Assembly: GCA_022813625.1 (NCBI GenBank)
Contig: JAKLMB010000030.1
Coordinates: 124,001-188,000 of the forward strand
DNA length: 64,000 nt
Direction of reading: 5' to 3'
Origin: Aaosphaeria pasadenensis
Taxonomy: Eukaryota; Ascomycota; Dothideomycetes; Pleosporales
Part shown: positions 38,427 through 49,815 of the stretch, one piece after another
Numbering within the stretch: the stretch's first letter is position 1
Layout of the letters: each line of letters opens with the position of its first letter
Made by a program: the position numbers and the translations under genes
Notes under the pieces: generated by a model
The model's input: the letters and a program-made list of their open reading frames with translations, nothing else
Told to the model about the DNA's origin: nothing
Database searches by the model: none

Positions 38427-41397
38427 ACAACAGACTGGATTCACATAAACGAAGTAGTATATGCTTTTGTTGTTTGTTTCTATCTAGACCACTATCCTTT
38501 TCATTTGTAAATGGCATAACCATTCTCTATTCCTTGCTTGCTCTCCCTCTCTCTGCCTCACAACGGCGAGATGAGGTGGGCAAGGGGGGTGACCAAGGGG
38601 GAACGGTTGGGCGTCAAACCGGGGAGTTTTTGGATCCTCGCATTCAAGCTCGGGCATAACACGACATATTCGCTTCTTATTTCTTTCCTTTTCTTTTGGA
38701 TCTAGGAGGGCGTTTCAAGTGGATTGGGGTTGGCTGTTTATTCCTTTTCTTTTTTCCTCTGGGAAGTAATTCTATTTGTGGCTTTCCATTTCAATAGTTA
38801 ATTCGAAGGATGCTTTTTCGCTACCTTTTTTACTTTTGAGACGATGTTGATGATGATCACGATGATATATGATTTAAAAAGAATAACTTTTCTCACTTGG
38901 ACTGATTACTACTTGTCTACCTTGGACATTCACCCATGCCCTCATCCTACCGCCGCCACCACAATCACGTGTCACTCAATTCATCTCATTCTCAAGCATG
39001 TGCAAGTATTCCCATTCCGAATTTTTCATCTTCATTTTCTTTCTTAATTCCCATGCACTAAAGCAACCTAAGTGCCGGAGATACCGGCAAGCGCAACCAA
39101 AGGTTCGAGTGGAACCGAACCGAACCACGTTCCATTTTACTCTTTAGTAATGCGGGAAGTTGTGGTTCTCGGGAAGCATACCAAGGTTCGGAGTCGCGGA
39201 GGGAGGAGCTAGGTTACCTAATTGCATATGTTGTTGAACTCACATGTTAATTGTTGTTTGGATGACGCTTCGCGTAGATGTCGTGGCAATTCGGGGCAAT
39301 GTTTGAACTGATTTGATGAATCGTTTGATCAATTGGAGCTGTGACGTCTATTGCTTCACTTCTTGCATGTAATAGTGGATGAAGAGATAGGAAACAAGCT
39401 TTCGACAAGCAAAAGATCTGCAATGTGATAGGCCGAATAGCCCCACACGGAAGATCCGGGGGGGAGAGAGAAGGTTGCGAGTCTCCACAGAATCTCTCTC
39501 TTTCCTCGCAGTACAAGGTAGGAGTAACTAGTTGAATCGGTCGGTGTATGTAAATGCTTCACCCGGAAATGGATTAGTTTGGCTTGTTGTTCGCGCATTT
39601 GTAAGATGGTTACATTTGTCCGAAACTTCGATGGACGATGATAAGTCTTGTCCAATGCGTACGAGATCGGTTGCAGGATGCACAGATGGATGATACCTTG
39701 TTGAATCCGTCGGTGGAAAGGAGAGTTAAGGGTACGGTTTGTTTGGATAGTGTGCCGGATTCTTTGAGTCGCCCCTCGTTGGGCGTGACGCCCAAGGCCT
39801 TGAGAGGGAATTAGTCGAGGCGTTAGGTTGGGTACATAACTCATGGAAATTCGCGATTAGGAAGATTGCAGTGTTGATCATTTGCGATGTCCATCTCCTT
39901 CCTCATATTGGTACTTCTTGACGACGAGGAGAAACTCCACTTGTTTGAAATACCGGACGGCTAATTGCTCCCAGGATTTGTGGAGATAAAGAATGGCCAG
40001 TGCTTGCGTATCAACGCATGAGAGGTGATCTGAAAGATTCCAGTGCCGTGCTCTTTTGTGAAGCCACTGAGGTCCCGTCTATCTAGTGAAAACGTTGATC
40101 TTACTGTGTTGAGATATTGTATCTCGCACGTAAGTCTAAATAAGGTTAGCCATGGATGTTACAGGGGGACTTTTCGTCAGATTTGACCATAGTCATCTTG
40201 TAAAAGTGATGTGTTGGCGTTTCTGACTTCCTTGGTCGGCGAAGGCTGGAAGTATTGCTAAGGTGAATTCGGAGAATAGAAGTGGAGGAGTCCGGCAGGC
40301 AGAGCTCCCTACAGGGCTAGCTAGGGCCAATGCATGCCTGTACGTCGATCACTTTCCAGAATGCCATGTTATTAGACGAGTTCTGGTTCCTGGGGATTGA
40401 TCGTCATCTCCGCTGAGAGTTTTATTTCAGATGACTCATGGCGTGGGCGTATTGCTGTAATCTTTCAAAGAGGCGGTCGCCAAGTGAGCTGAAGTCTGAG
40501 GACTCAACATCATCACGATGTATACGAACGGTGGCGGTCAGGACGGACCCGCGCGCCAGTTGATGCTGGAATTATCCCAAAGGTGAGATTTCAGGGACTG
40601 TGGAAATGCATTGCGCCGATCTTTCAATAGAGGCAATGCAAATGAAGGCATTGGCGTGGGACTGGCGATACGCAAGTAAGAACGTGGGGATGGAGGATAA
40701 GGCAACATGCCCTATTGGGTTTTGTATCACTTCCGCGTCCGTATCTGCAGCACCGTAGTAGGAACGGGCCATGTCGAATGGTCGTTGTCTGCTAGTATCG
40801 CGTTGTGGTGGCTGACGCCGTCGCGAGCCGGTAGCAATAGTCGCGCCGCGCTGTCAGCACTTGTCTTGCCTATCGAGATAGGACTACAGCTGTGCTATTC
40901 TTGTGATGATGGAGGCGGCTTGGCCGTTTTGATGTGCAGGCCATGAGGCATCATCGTGAGGGGTCGTGAAGCATCATCGTAGGGTCGAACGGTGACGCGA
41001 AGGGCGTCTGCCTGAACTCGTAGGTGGCATAGATAGCTGAAAATGGTTTCCAAGTTTACCTACAAGGCTACCATTAAAGTTCGTATTCGCCAACGATCCC
41101 TGAAAGTAAGGGACCAGTCGACGAGGAGCATGAGGTCATGGCATTTCGGGTGGCTTGTGATAACAATTAAACTGTTATAGGGAAGTGGTCAAAGGATGGA
41201 TGGCGGAGGTGGAGGAGGAGACAAGGAGGAGGAGGTCAGAGGAACGGCGGAGTGGAAAAGCGGGGGCGGAGAGGGGTAAACCTTGCCAAGGCATTCCGCC
41301 GAGAAATTGTGTGCGTTGCAAACACAACAAACGCGCACTTGGACATGACATAGCGGGGAATTCCACCGCCTTCAATAATTACATCGAACGCTGCAGG
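38427..41397. other. 3-kb intergenic region, no gene recognised
   Basis: The PKS 3' UTR is expected at the left end. A 162-codon minus frame at 39356..39844 and shorter frames have no recognisable features. An imperfect direct repeat around a GCATCATCGT core occurs at 40947-40966 and 40970-40987. Nothing else is visible. Confidence 0.5.
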
Positions 41398-42254
41398 ATG
41401 GCTTCCGCACTGAAGCCAGGCAGGTATGTCAAGTATTAAACTGCGGTAGTTCATTTCTCTAATTCATTGACAGCAAAGATGCGCCCACAAATCCACGAGG
41501 CATCCCCGTTGCGCCGTTCGTCGACCGAGTCGAAGATTATGTTACGGACCGTTCAGAGGTGGAGAGCACAATCAACAGCTTCAAAGAGATGATCTCGTAA
41601 GCCCCAATATCTGTGGATCTATTCAGGGCTGGACTTATGATAAGGCTTTAGGAAGTACCAGTTCATGGAAGTAAATACGCAACGACGGGCGGCTGGCTTG
41701 AGGGATAAAATTCCTGATATCAAGAAGACCTTGGAGACGGTTCGCTTTCTCAAATCACGCGATGTATGTGGACATGAGAGCAGCACTATTAGACATACAG
41801 CTAAACCTTGTCAAGGCGGACGCAGAGCCCATCGAGACCACCTTCGAACTAAACGATACCCTGTACGCAAAAGCGGAAATTCCTCCCTCAGACGAAGTGT
41901 ACCTATGGCTTGGAGTAAGTGGAATGCGTGTCGCGAAGAATTGGAGTAGTGGTTAATCTGGAGATTAGGCAAATGTCATGTTGGCGTATCCCATACCCGA
42001 GGCTGAAGAACTGCTGAACACAAAGCTTTCCACGGCGAAACAGAGCTTGGCCAATTGCGAAGAAGACATGGAATTCTTGAGGGAGCAGATCACAGTGAGT
42101 CTACATTAATTGAAATAGCGAGCCTGTCCCAAAAACTGACTTGTCGTAGACATTGGAGGTTGCTTTTGCCCGCGTATACAACTGGGATGTCGCACAACGA
42201 CGGAAGGAAAGGCAAGAGGCGGAATCGGCAGAAGGAAAAAAGGAGAAGTCTTGA
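41398..42254 (+). CDS. PAC10: Prefoldin subunit 3 (PAC10/VBP1 family)
   Basis: Six exons (41398..41423, 41474..41596, 41652..41763, 41816..41914, 41969..42094, 42150..42254) give 196 residues, the usual size. It is an alpha-class subunit of the heterohexameric cytosolic prefoldin co-chaperone, which passes nascent actin and tubulin to the CCT chaperonin. Sequence signs: the N-terminal motif GIPVAPFVDRVEDYV, an N-terminal coiled-coil helix (about 35-85), the central beta-hairpin segment (PIETTFELNDTLYAKAEIPP then VYLWLGANVMLAYP), and a C-terminal coiled-coil helix (ELLNTKLSTAKQSLANCEEDMEFLREQITTLE) ending in a charged tail. All five introns have GT..AG ends and keep frame; exon 1 is only 26 nt. 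ATG 41398 opens with MASALKPGS, typical of fungal orthologues. The gene is unrelated to the melanin genes upstream. Confidence 0.93.
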
Positions 42255-42768
42255 GGAATTCAATACTATATACTGCCGCTTGGGTCATACACGGACTGGG
42301 GGTAGCTTTCCAAGATGGTGACATTGGATTAACAGAAAGAAATTCCTGAAGTAGGCCATATCTCGAACAAACAAATGAGAACCAAAATATCCATCAATCC
42401 CAATTTAGACCATTTACAATGTGTAACATCATCTTCCTGCCATCCAGTCAAGTGATTCTTATGTTGCTTCCCTACCTTGGACATCGCATCACCACGGGCA
42501 GTCTCTGCCTCACTCTCGCCGTCCACTATCGATGAAAGCTTTCGTGACACGAGGCATATACAAGGTGTGAAGTTGAAGGATTTGAATAGAGTGACTTTTC
42601 GTCACGATTTCATTGAGAAAGAACTAGATACGTGCGGCCTTCAAGGACCCAAGGCGGTTTCCGTCAACCCATGCCAAGATATCCCAATTGCAAACGTGCA
42701 ATACTCAATGTCAAATCAATCCACAGCCAGAAAAGCGATGGTTGACTCATGGGGTAAGATTCTTGACT
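42255..42768. other. Convergent intergenic region
   Basis: A 3'-to-3' spacer between prefoldin and a wall-protein gene. A plus-strand frame at 42477..42794 overlaps the end of the wall-protein gene and has no features of its own. Confidence 0.5.
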
Positions 42769-43475
42769 TTAGATCAAAGCGGCGAGACCCATAGCGCCTA
42801 CGACCACGGCGCCGACTCCACTACCGATACCCATGATATCAGCAGCGTTGGTAACCTCTGGAGGATAGGATGCAGTCGGAGTCTGAGGAACTGAGCTAGT
42901 CTCGATGTCAGTCTCGGTGACGGACTCGGTGACGGACTCGGTGACAGACTCAGTGGCGTACTCCGAGGTGGGAGTGGGGGTAGCAGGAGTGGACCAGGTG
43001 GATGTGACAACAACCGGGGTACTCTTGTGAGTCTTCTCAACAGTGGAGGCGGAAGGGACCTCAGGAACGGTATGAAGAGAAGAAGTCTTCAACACCGAGG
43101 AGATCTCCGAGGTATAGTCGATGGTGGTGCAGAAAATCTCGGTGAGGGTCGCAGTGACAGTGACGGTAGCGCTCACTGTGACGGTGGGGGCACAGTGGTC
43201 TGCAGAAGAGGAAACAGTCAGTGATTGAAGAACAAGATTTGAGTGAAAACAAACCGGTCTCATATCCAGAAGAGATGCGGGTGGCACCATAGTTGCGAGG
43301 TCCAAGCTCCGGGTACTGAACCTGATCGACCTACGCAGAATGTCAGTCTTTCGGTCACCAAGAGATGGATATGAGATCTTGGTCAAATTGAGGATGGACT
43401 CACATGGCCGTTGGCACTGGCAACACCTAGGAGAGAAGTCAGTCCGAGGACGACGGTGGGGATGAAGGTAATCAT
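42769..43475 (-). CDS. GPI-anchored Ser/Thr-rich cell-surface protein
   Basis: Exons complement(42769..43199, 43255..43330, 43404..43475) encode 192 residues. There is a signal peptide at 1-21 (MITFIPTVVLGLTSLLGVASA) and a small N-terminal section with VDQVQYPELGPRNYGATRI. A cysteine-flanked beta-type segment follows (CAPTVTVSATVTVTATLTEIFC), then a Ser/Thr/Pro-rich, probably O-glycosylated stalk. The C terminus has a probable GPI attachment site before a hydrophobic tail (IMGIGSGVGAVVVGAMGLAALI). Three copies of a 12-nt unit encode an ESVTESVTESVTE stretch. Such proteins are linked to plasma membrane or cell-wall glucan; individual roles are usually unknown. It is divergent from a second GPI-type wall protein 1.2 kb away. 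Confidence 0.82.
42915..42950 (-). repeat. 12-nt tandem repeat within the wall-protein CDS
   Basis: Three copies of a 12-nt unit (CGGTGACGGACT on the plus strand, the third with one substitution) encode repeated Glu-Ser-Val-Thr in the stalk of the GPI-anchored protein. Confidence 0.9.
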
Positions 43476-44642
43476 AGTTGCAACTGAAGATGCGTGAGTG
43501 AGTATTTGTATGTGTTTGCGTATGTGGATAGATGGTAGTGGATGTTGGGGATTATCTGTTGAAGAAGTTAGCAGGTTTCTTTCTGAGAAGGAAAAGGAAT
43601 GCTGACGATTTTGTGTTTGTGTTTGTGGAGGAGAGAGAGAGAAAGAGAAGAGAGGAGAGAGTGCGTTCTTATAGGCAGGAGGAGTGGCGAAAAAGACAGT
43701 CGCGCGTCGCCGCGACAACCTCGCGTACCAGGAAACGCGACGGGTTAGAAGGACAGGTGAAGGTGAGAGGTAAAGTAAACATGAAGTAGGAGTCAATCAG
43801 AAGCAGCTGTTTCCTTGGTTCCCGTAGATTTGTTGAGGATGTATTGTAGCCAAAGCAGTGTCCGGACTATCACTTCTCATTTACAATTTGACACTATTCG
43901 CTAATATCGTGAGCACAACGTAGAGTATCAGCCATGTAGAAGAGATCGAGAAGCCCCTTTACATGGAGAGCAAAAGAAGAACTGTTCAGTGGAGTTACTT
44001 TCGTACACTTGTGACTTCAGAATTGTGGAGTTTGGTGGCAGTGTTTGCATGATTGCGTGCCGACTGAATTGAGCTATCAGTGAAGGTAAAGTAGATGCAG
44101 GCGTAAACAAAAAGCGTGTAACCGTCAACAGGGACGATAACACCAATCACGCGATTTCTATCTGGTTTGGACAAGATAGGAGCGTTTGTTGTGGTAACCA
44201 TTGCGCACGTTTGCCCTGCCCTGCTTATAGTCTGAACAAGTAAGTGAGTGAGTAAGTTGGCAAGCAGGCAAGCAGGCAAGCGAGTACCTAAGTAGGTACA
44301 TGGCTAAGTACCTACCTGGTACCTACCTGAGTGAAAGAAAGAAGAGGAGGAGGAAGTACCTCGCAGTAAACTGTAGCTGCCGTGTACAATCTCCCTCTCT
44401 GTGTGTATATCCGTGCTCCCGCCCTAGCGTTCATCCACAAACCACCTTCTCCTACTTCAACTCCATCTCTTCAACCTCCAACCCCTTCCCCTCCCTCCCA
44501 ACACTGGCACAGAATCTTTTTCCTCGTCTCTCTTTGATACCACATCACGCTCATTATCAAACTTCTTCTCTCGTGTCTGTTCATCTCCTTCCCCACACAC
44601 TCGTTTCTCATTCACTCTGTGCCTGCATTTGAGGACGTCAAG
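43476..44642. promoter_or_regulatory. Divergent promoter region between two GPI-anchored wall-protein genes
   Basis: A 1.17-kb spacer between start codons pointing away from each other. The minus side next to 43475 is pyrimidine-rich in sense, and the plus side from about 44390 to 44642 is a long CT-rich tract running to the ATG. In the middle (44261-44334) lie a CAAG/CAGG simple repeat and several inverted GGTACC/TACCTA boxes. No reading frame of note. Confidence 0.6.
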
Positions 44643-46338
44643 ATGAAGCTGCTTCACCTTGCCGCTTTTCTCTGCGGCCCTGTGGGAGTCCTTCAAGCTT
44701 TGGCAGAAGGTAAGTTCATCAATTCATCTTTATCAAAAGTTTCGTGCGGCTTTACTGACGGTACTCCCAGTTGTTCCCAGGCCGTTCGAACCCGTAACTT
44801 CGATCTCCGTAATCACCTCGACCGTCTTCACCACCTCCATTGTCTCACTCACCCAGTGCGGTACATATGTCTCTGAGTGTACCAATGCTGGCACCAAGAT
44901 CATCACTTCGATCGTGGAGCTCACGGCTACCGCCTGCCCATTTACTTCTACTTCCAAACTGCCAACCACTTCGATCGGGACCACTGTTCCTACCATTCCC
45001 ACCCCGCCCGGCATCTCTGTTCCTGCAACGCCTTCATCAGTCCTCCCGATTTTCTCACCTTCATTCACAAACCCGCAAGGCACTGCTGATTCTACTTCGG
45101 GCTACTCTGGCGCCCCTTCTGCTTCCTTGAACACGAGCTCTCGGGCTGAACGAACCTCCCCTCTGGGTACTTCTCCGGTGTTGATATCTTCCTCGACACG
45201 AGGGGCCACCGATTCTAACAGGACTCCGACTGCCACCCCATCAACGGGTCTTGTTACAGGCTCTGGAACAATCCCATACGAAACCTCCGGCAAGACCACC
45301 GGAACTGACTCGGATCGCGTACCGACCTTTGCACCAACGAACTCGAGCCTGTCATCCAGCCCAGTTGCCACAGTGACCTCGTCCCAGTCTGCTTCTGTTT
45401 CCCTGTCAAATCCTCCAACCGAGACTGTCTCCACCAATTCCGGTTCTGTGTCTTCTCTTTCATCCCAGCCAGTTACCGCTTCAACATCGACGATACTGTC
45501 CGGACCAACATCTGCTTCCCAGTCGATCACCGAATCCCCTCGACCTTCCAATGCCTCTTCAGGGGCATTCACCAACTCAGAAGGCGTACCGACATCCAGG
45601 AGGTCATCGTCAAACGGACTCTCCGAGACCAGTTCTGGGGGCTTCACTAACTCTGAGGGCGTGGTCACTTCCAAAGCACCAGCCACGACCACCACTGCCT
45701 CCCTGCCAATTATCAGCTGGTCAAACTCTTCTCTCACTGACGCCCCCACCACTGTTCGTAGAACGAGCGTCATCACACGTACCCTGACATCTGTTATGAC
45801 GGTACCTAATCCAGCCGCATCGAATTCGTCCTTTATACCAACAACCATCTTAACCACCGAAACATACACCTCGGTCTTCAGTTATCCTGTGACCAGTGTT
45901 AATTCGACGAGCTCCAGTGCCGCCAATAGTACAGTTACTTCTGGGGCTATTACTCCTAGACCTAGCTCAAACATCGAAGGTATTAGCACCAGTCCTGGAA
46001 CAACAGCTCCTGTTCCCAGCTCTGCCGAAGGTGTGACCACCAGTTCAGGAACTGGTGTGACCGGTCCCAGCTCCAATATTGAGGCAACCACTACTAGTTG
46101 GGCCACCGCCCCTACTGGCTATCCATCTGGGTAAGTTTGTTCATCTATCTTTATATATCCACCCATTGACCCATGCGCTTGTAGGTGGCCCAACGTGACT
46201 GTCAACGGCAGCATCGTCCTCCCTAGCCCGAAGCCGTCTGAACCAACCTTCGATGACGCTGGCGATAAACTCATCGGGGCCAGCACCAATTCCCTGTTGG
46301 CGATTGTTATCGCGTCCATGTTCGCCCTCTTCGCTTAA
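44643..46338 (+). CDS. Large GPI-anchored Ser/Thr-rich cell-wall protein (adhesin-like)
   Basis: Exons 44643..44709, 44771..46130 and 46185..46338 encode about 526 residues. The N terminus is a signal peptide (MKLLHLAAFLCGPVGVLQALA). A short conserved-looking head contains ITSTVFTTSIVSLTQCGTYVSEC and IVELTATACPF, with paired cysteines. A stalk of some 350 residues, mostly Ser, Thr, Pro, Gly and Ala, is expected to be heavily O-glycosylated. It contains internal repeats: FTNSEGVPTS/FTNSEGVVTS, and PSSNIEGISTS/PSSAEGVTTS/PSSNIEATTTS. The C terminus, from exon 3, ends in a probable GPI signal (ASTNSLLAIVIASMFALFA). The TSIV.LT and ITSTVFTTS patterns occur in many fungal surface proteins. It should be a structural or adhesive wall protein; no enzymatic motif is seen. 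Confidence 0.83.
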
Positions 46339-46938
46339 AGGTCAACGACTTGAAATGATCCTTTCATCTGGTGCTCCATGATCGGTCCGGTTCTCCCCAC
46401 TGAAGTAGTTTCTTTCCATTATTGTATTACTTATATCATAGCATATTCTGGAGGGTGGTGATGGTGGGCATGAACATCCTCCTATAGCTGTCAGTTTTGT
46501 ACCAAGGTCTTTCCGCAGCATGTATTACCGAATATGGCCAACAAGTAGTAAGTAGGTAGTCCAAGAACCTTTTATGCGGCCCACAAGTTTTTCGATAATA
46601 CAAGACCTTTGATTTGCTTTGCTATTACCTTTCACTAGGGTATATTTAGAGCTGCTTCTGCTTCTAGTCTGGGCATGAGGTAGGCGAGATTGACACTGCC
46701 CTCTTAATATGGCCGACCTCTCGGCATTCACCATGGACCCGCATGATGACAATGAATACCGGGACACATCATGAACAAAAGACCGATAGTTGTAGAAATA
46801 ATTCAGTTTCGAGCTCGTCAATCCTTTTCAAGGAAGTCTATTTCCCTCCCCTGCTAGATGAAGTCATGATGATTCGTCAAAATTCGCGCCGTTGAAGACA
46901 ATCCCGTTCTATATCAAACCAACAGTACAGTCTCGCAT
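46339..46938. other. Convergent intergenic region
   Basis: A 600-nt spacer between the wall-protein gene and the prenylcysteine lyase gene, presumably both 3' UTRs. A 98-codon minus frame here has no features. Confidence 0.5.
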
Positions 46939-48845
46939 TCATTCCAGGGGCACCTGCATCTCGCTCTCGCCCTCGGCTCCCTGGAACCTCCACTGCTCCT
47001 CACCACCGAGCAGACTCTCCCCACCCTCCTGCTGCTGCTGCCCACCCTTCTGGGCCAACCAGTCATTCGCCACGAGCCTAGCGACATTCTTGCCCATCAG
47101 CGCGCTCGTTTCCATGGTGGAAATGAAGCTCTCAATCCCACTCGTATAGTACACCCCGTCGTCCAGCCTGATCTCCTCGAACGTGACGCGGGGCAGTTCG
47201 TACGGATAGCTCCGCCACGCCTTCCTGTACAACCACGACACGGCGCCGCTCCTATCCGGGATGTCGACCTCGCCGTCCTCGTCGTTGCCGTGCAGGGCGG
47301 GGATATCGACGTCGTGGCCGAGCAGCTCCGTGAGGTTCGCCGCGGTGATGGGCGCAGGCGAGAAGATCTTGTAGATGTACTCGCTCCTCCGGTCCTCTGC
47401 GAAGGGGTTCCGCCCCGTCTTCACGACCGACACGCTGAAGAAGCCTGGGGAGCCTGCGGCGCCGGCGCCGCTTTCGCCCTGTGGGTTCTTGGGGCTGGGC
47501 GGCTTCTCGTCGTCTGGGAGCGTCGTGAGTACGAATTGCGGGACGGGGGTGTCCGGTGGCAGGTTGAAGCGTGAGGGGGAGAGGCGGTGCGGGGAGGCGA
47601 AGAGGGTTACGTGGAGGTGGACGTAGGGGATGGGTTTGGGGAGGTGGGAGGGGGGAGGTTGGAAGGTTAGCGGGGAGGAGAATTGGAGGGGGGCGGCGAG
47701 GATGATGGTGTCGTATTGGGTTTCTTGCTGCTGCTCTTCTCCTGATGATGCCGAGGAGGAGGAGGTTGTGAGGGTAAATTTCTGGGTCGAGGGGTCCCGG
47801 GTTATGGATGTTACGGTCGTGTTTAGGTATGTGGAAATGGAACTCGACGAGTTGAGCATGTGGGCGAATATCTGCCAGTTCCCGCCCTTGATGGCCTTTG
47901 CGCCGGACGTCGCCATGCATACCATGGTCTCCAGGCCGTGGATTAGGTTGAGGTGTGAGGCGTAGTTCACGCGTGTGCTGCGGGTCGACGTTAGCATCTA
48001 TAGAAGAAATTGGGTGCGTGGATGGTGTGGGAGTGTGTAGACATACCTCGCCTGTATGATCTCCTTCGCGAACTTGTCCCCAATCCCAGAGGCCTTCAGG
48101 AACTGCTCTCCAGTGTGGCTCGTCACGGTGGTCAACCCAACCTCCTCGGCCACATCGCTCAAGCTTTCCCAGGGGAACAGCGGCTCGTCGTAGATGCGGA
48201 GGAACTTGCCCACCGTGTCCTTCATCAACCTGTTCGTCTTGATGGGCGCGAGCCCGTACCTCCACAGCAACTTCGCCTTATCCCACCACCCGTCCTCCGC
48301 GTTCGTCGTCACGACGAACTCCCGCCCATTCCATATGCCGAGCTCAGGCGTACCAGCCGGCTTAACGTCGCCATCCTCCTCTTCGCCGTCGAGCCCGGAC
48401 GTAGAGAGATCGAAGCGCTGGGCGGCCTCGACGAGGATCTGGTTGACAGACACGAAGATGGAGCCGCCGAGCTCGACGGGCTTGGTGGCGAGGTTCCACG
48501 CGGGCACCGTGGTTGTGCGGCCGCCGATATAGGATGAGCGCTCGAAGACGTCGATTGAGAAGGGCGTGCCGTCGAGGGAGGCGTACTGCGAGAGGTGGTA
48601 TGCTGCGGAGGAGCCGCCGGCGCCAGCGCCTGGAGTTATCTCGTTAGTGATTTATTGACGGAATAGGTGAAGAGTTCAAGTGCCTTATAGGAATAAACCT
48701 GGGGTCACAGGGATGTCCTACCTATGATAGCAACTCTCTTCTGCGCAGCACTTCGCTGCGGTGGTAGCTCCTGGTCATGTCCGCTGCGGAGCGCGGAGGT
48801 GAGGAGGGGTGCGGCGACGAGCGGGATGAGAGCTTGAAGATGCAT
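46939..48845 (-). CDS. Prenylcysteine lyase/oxidase (FAD-dependent thioether oxidase)
   Basis: Exons complement(46939..47977, 48047..48629, 48722..48845) give 581 residues. The family oxidatively cleaves the thioether bond of farnesyl- or geranylgeranyl-cysteine released when prenylated proteins are degraded, in lysosome- or vacuole-like compartments. A signal peptide is visible (MHLQALIPLVAAPLLTSA). The dinucleotide-binding motif VAIIGAGAGGSSAAYHL starts near residue 38, split by intron 1 exactly inside the first GxG. ERSSYIGGRTTTV and the substrate-domain motif PVELGGSIFV follow. GLETMVCMATSGAKAIKGGNWQIF and the C-terminal FAD motif ISTMETSALMGKNVA complete the family pattern. The 3' half is GC-rich and long frames appear on the other strand there. 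The extreme C terminus (GGQQQQEGGESLLGGEEQ) is low-complexity. Confidence 0.9.
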
Positions 48846-49815
48846 CGCTACCTACGATCCAAATATTCTGATATTATGGTATATCGTATGGATGCTTTTC
48901 GAATTTTGAGACAATTAGATATTCAGAGGCCTGGATCCCCCGCAGCCCATGATCTGAGTGCCGCGCAATGGATGGAGAAACCCGTCTGACGTTGAGGTGG
49001 TTCGGGTGAGGAAGCTTGGACGTTTTCCTGATGCGTGGTAAGGATCACACCATTTGTACATGTGCTATTCAGCCTTTCAATAATGGTCAATAGAGGATCA
49101 AGGCTATCTGATGAGGCCATTGATAATCAATATTGCAAGGCTTTTTTCTCCTTTTTGCTGTAAGATAGTTATTTTCTGCTTACAATGAGGACTCCGACTT
49201 TGGGGTTTGCTTCCCGCACTAGCACTCTGGACATCTGAGTACCTGACTAACTTATCCTGGCGTGCTTTATTCAACAGTCTTGACTGCATGTTCCTCATTA
49301 TGACCCCCATACTGCCTCAAGTTGTATTAAAGTATTGCAGATGATGATCACTCGGCCAATCACCACATATTATTCTGCAGTTCCCAATGTCTCAATTTAA
49401 ATCGATAAAACCAGGCATTCAACAGATGGAATCCCGTAAACCATGTCACCGTTCACAGCCAAAAGCACAGTTATGCGAACCATAAGTAATTAACTATTCA
49501 ATCTAGTAGAAGGTAATAAATATACAATCTTCAGCTCTGCTGGCAAACGAATAACAAAAAAACAGATATAATCGGAAAAGCGTTCATATGCCGCGGGTAT
49601 TTGCGCTCATCTCGTGAATGGTAAGGTATCTCTGGGGTCATAAAATCGTCGTTAAAGTAGAGGAAAAGTTTCATATGATTCTGCCGCCGCAACCAAAGGG
49701 AAAAAACATGAGTTGGGAAAACCAGAAAGTGGGAAGAGGCCGTTATGCGCCGACAAAGGAAAATCATAATTGATGATGGGGGGTGGGTTTTTGGATGTGG
49801 GGGGGTTTCGAGGTT
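48846..49815. other. Intergenic region, promoter of the prenylcysteine lyase gene
   Basis: About 970 nt, A+T-richer than the flanking genes. No gene is recognised; short frames only. Confidence 0.5.

Noticed and set aside
45102..45869. 255-codon frame on the minus strand inside the large wall-protein gene
   Set aside because: Low-complexity antisense shadow of the Ser/Thr-rich repeats; no start context, introns or domain.
47252..48265. 337-codon frame overlapping the prenylcysteine lyase gene
   Set aside because: GC-rich out-of-frame shadow with Arg/Pro/His-biased composition; the spliced lyase model explains the region.
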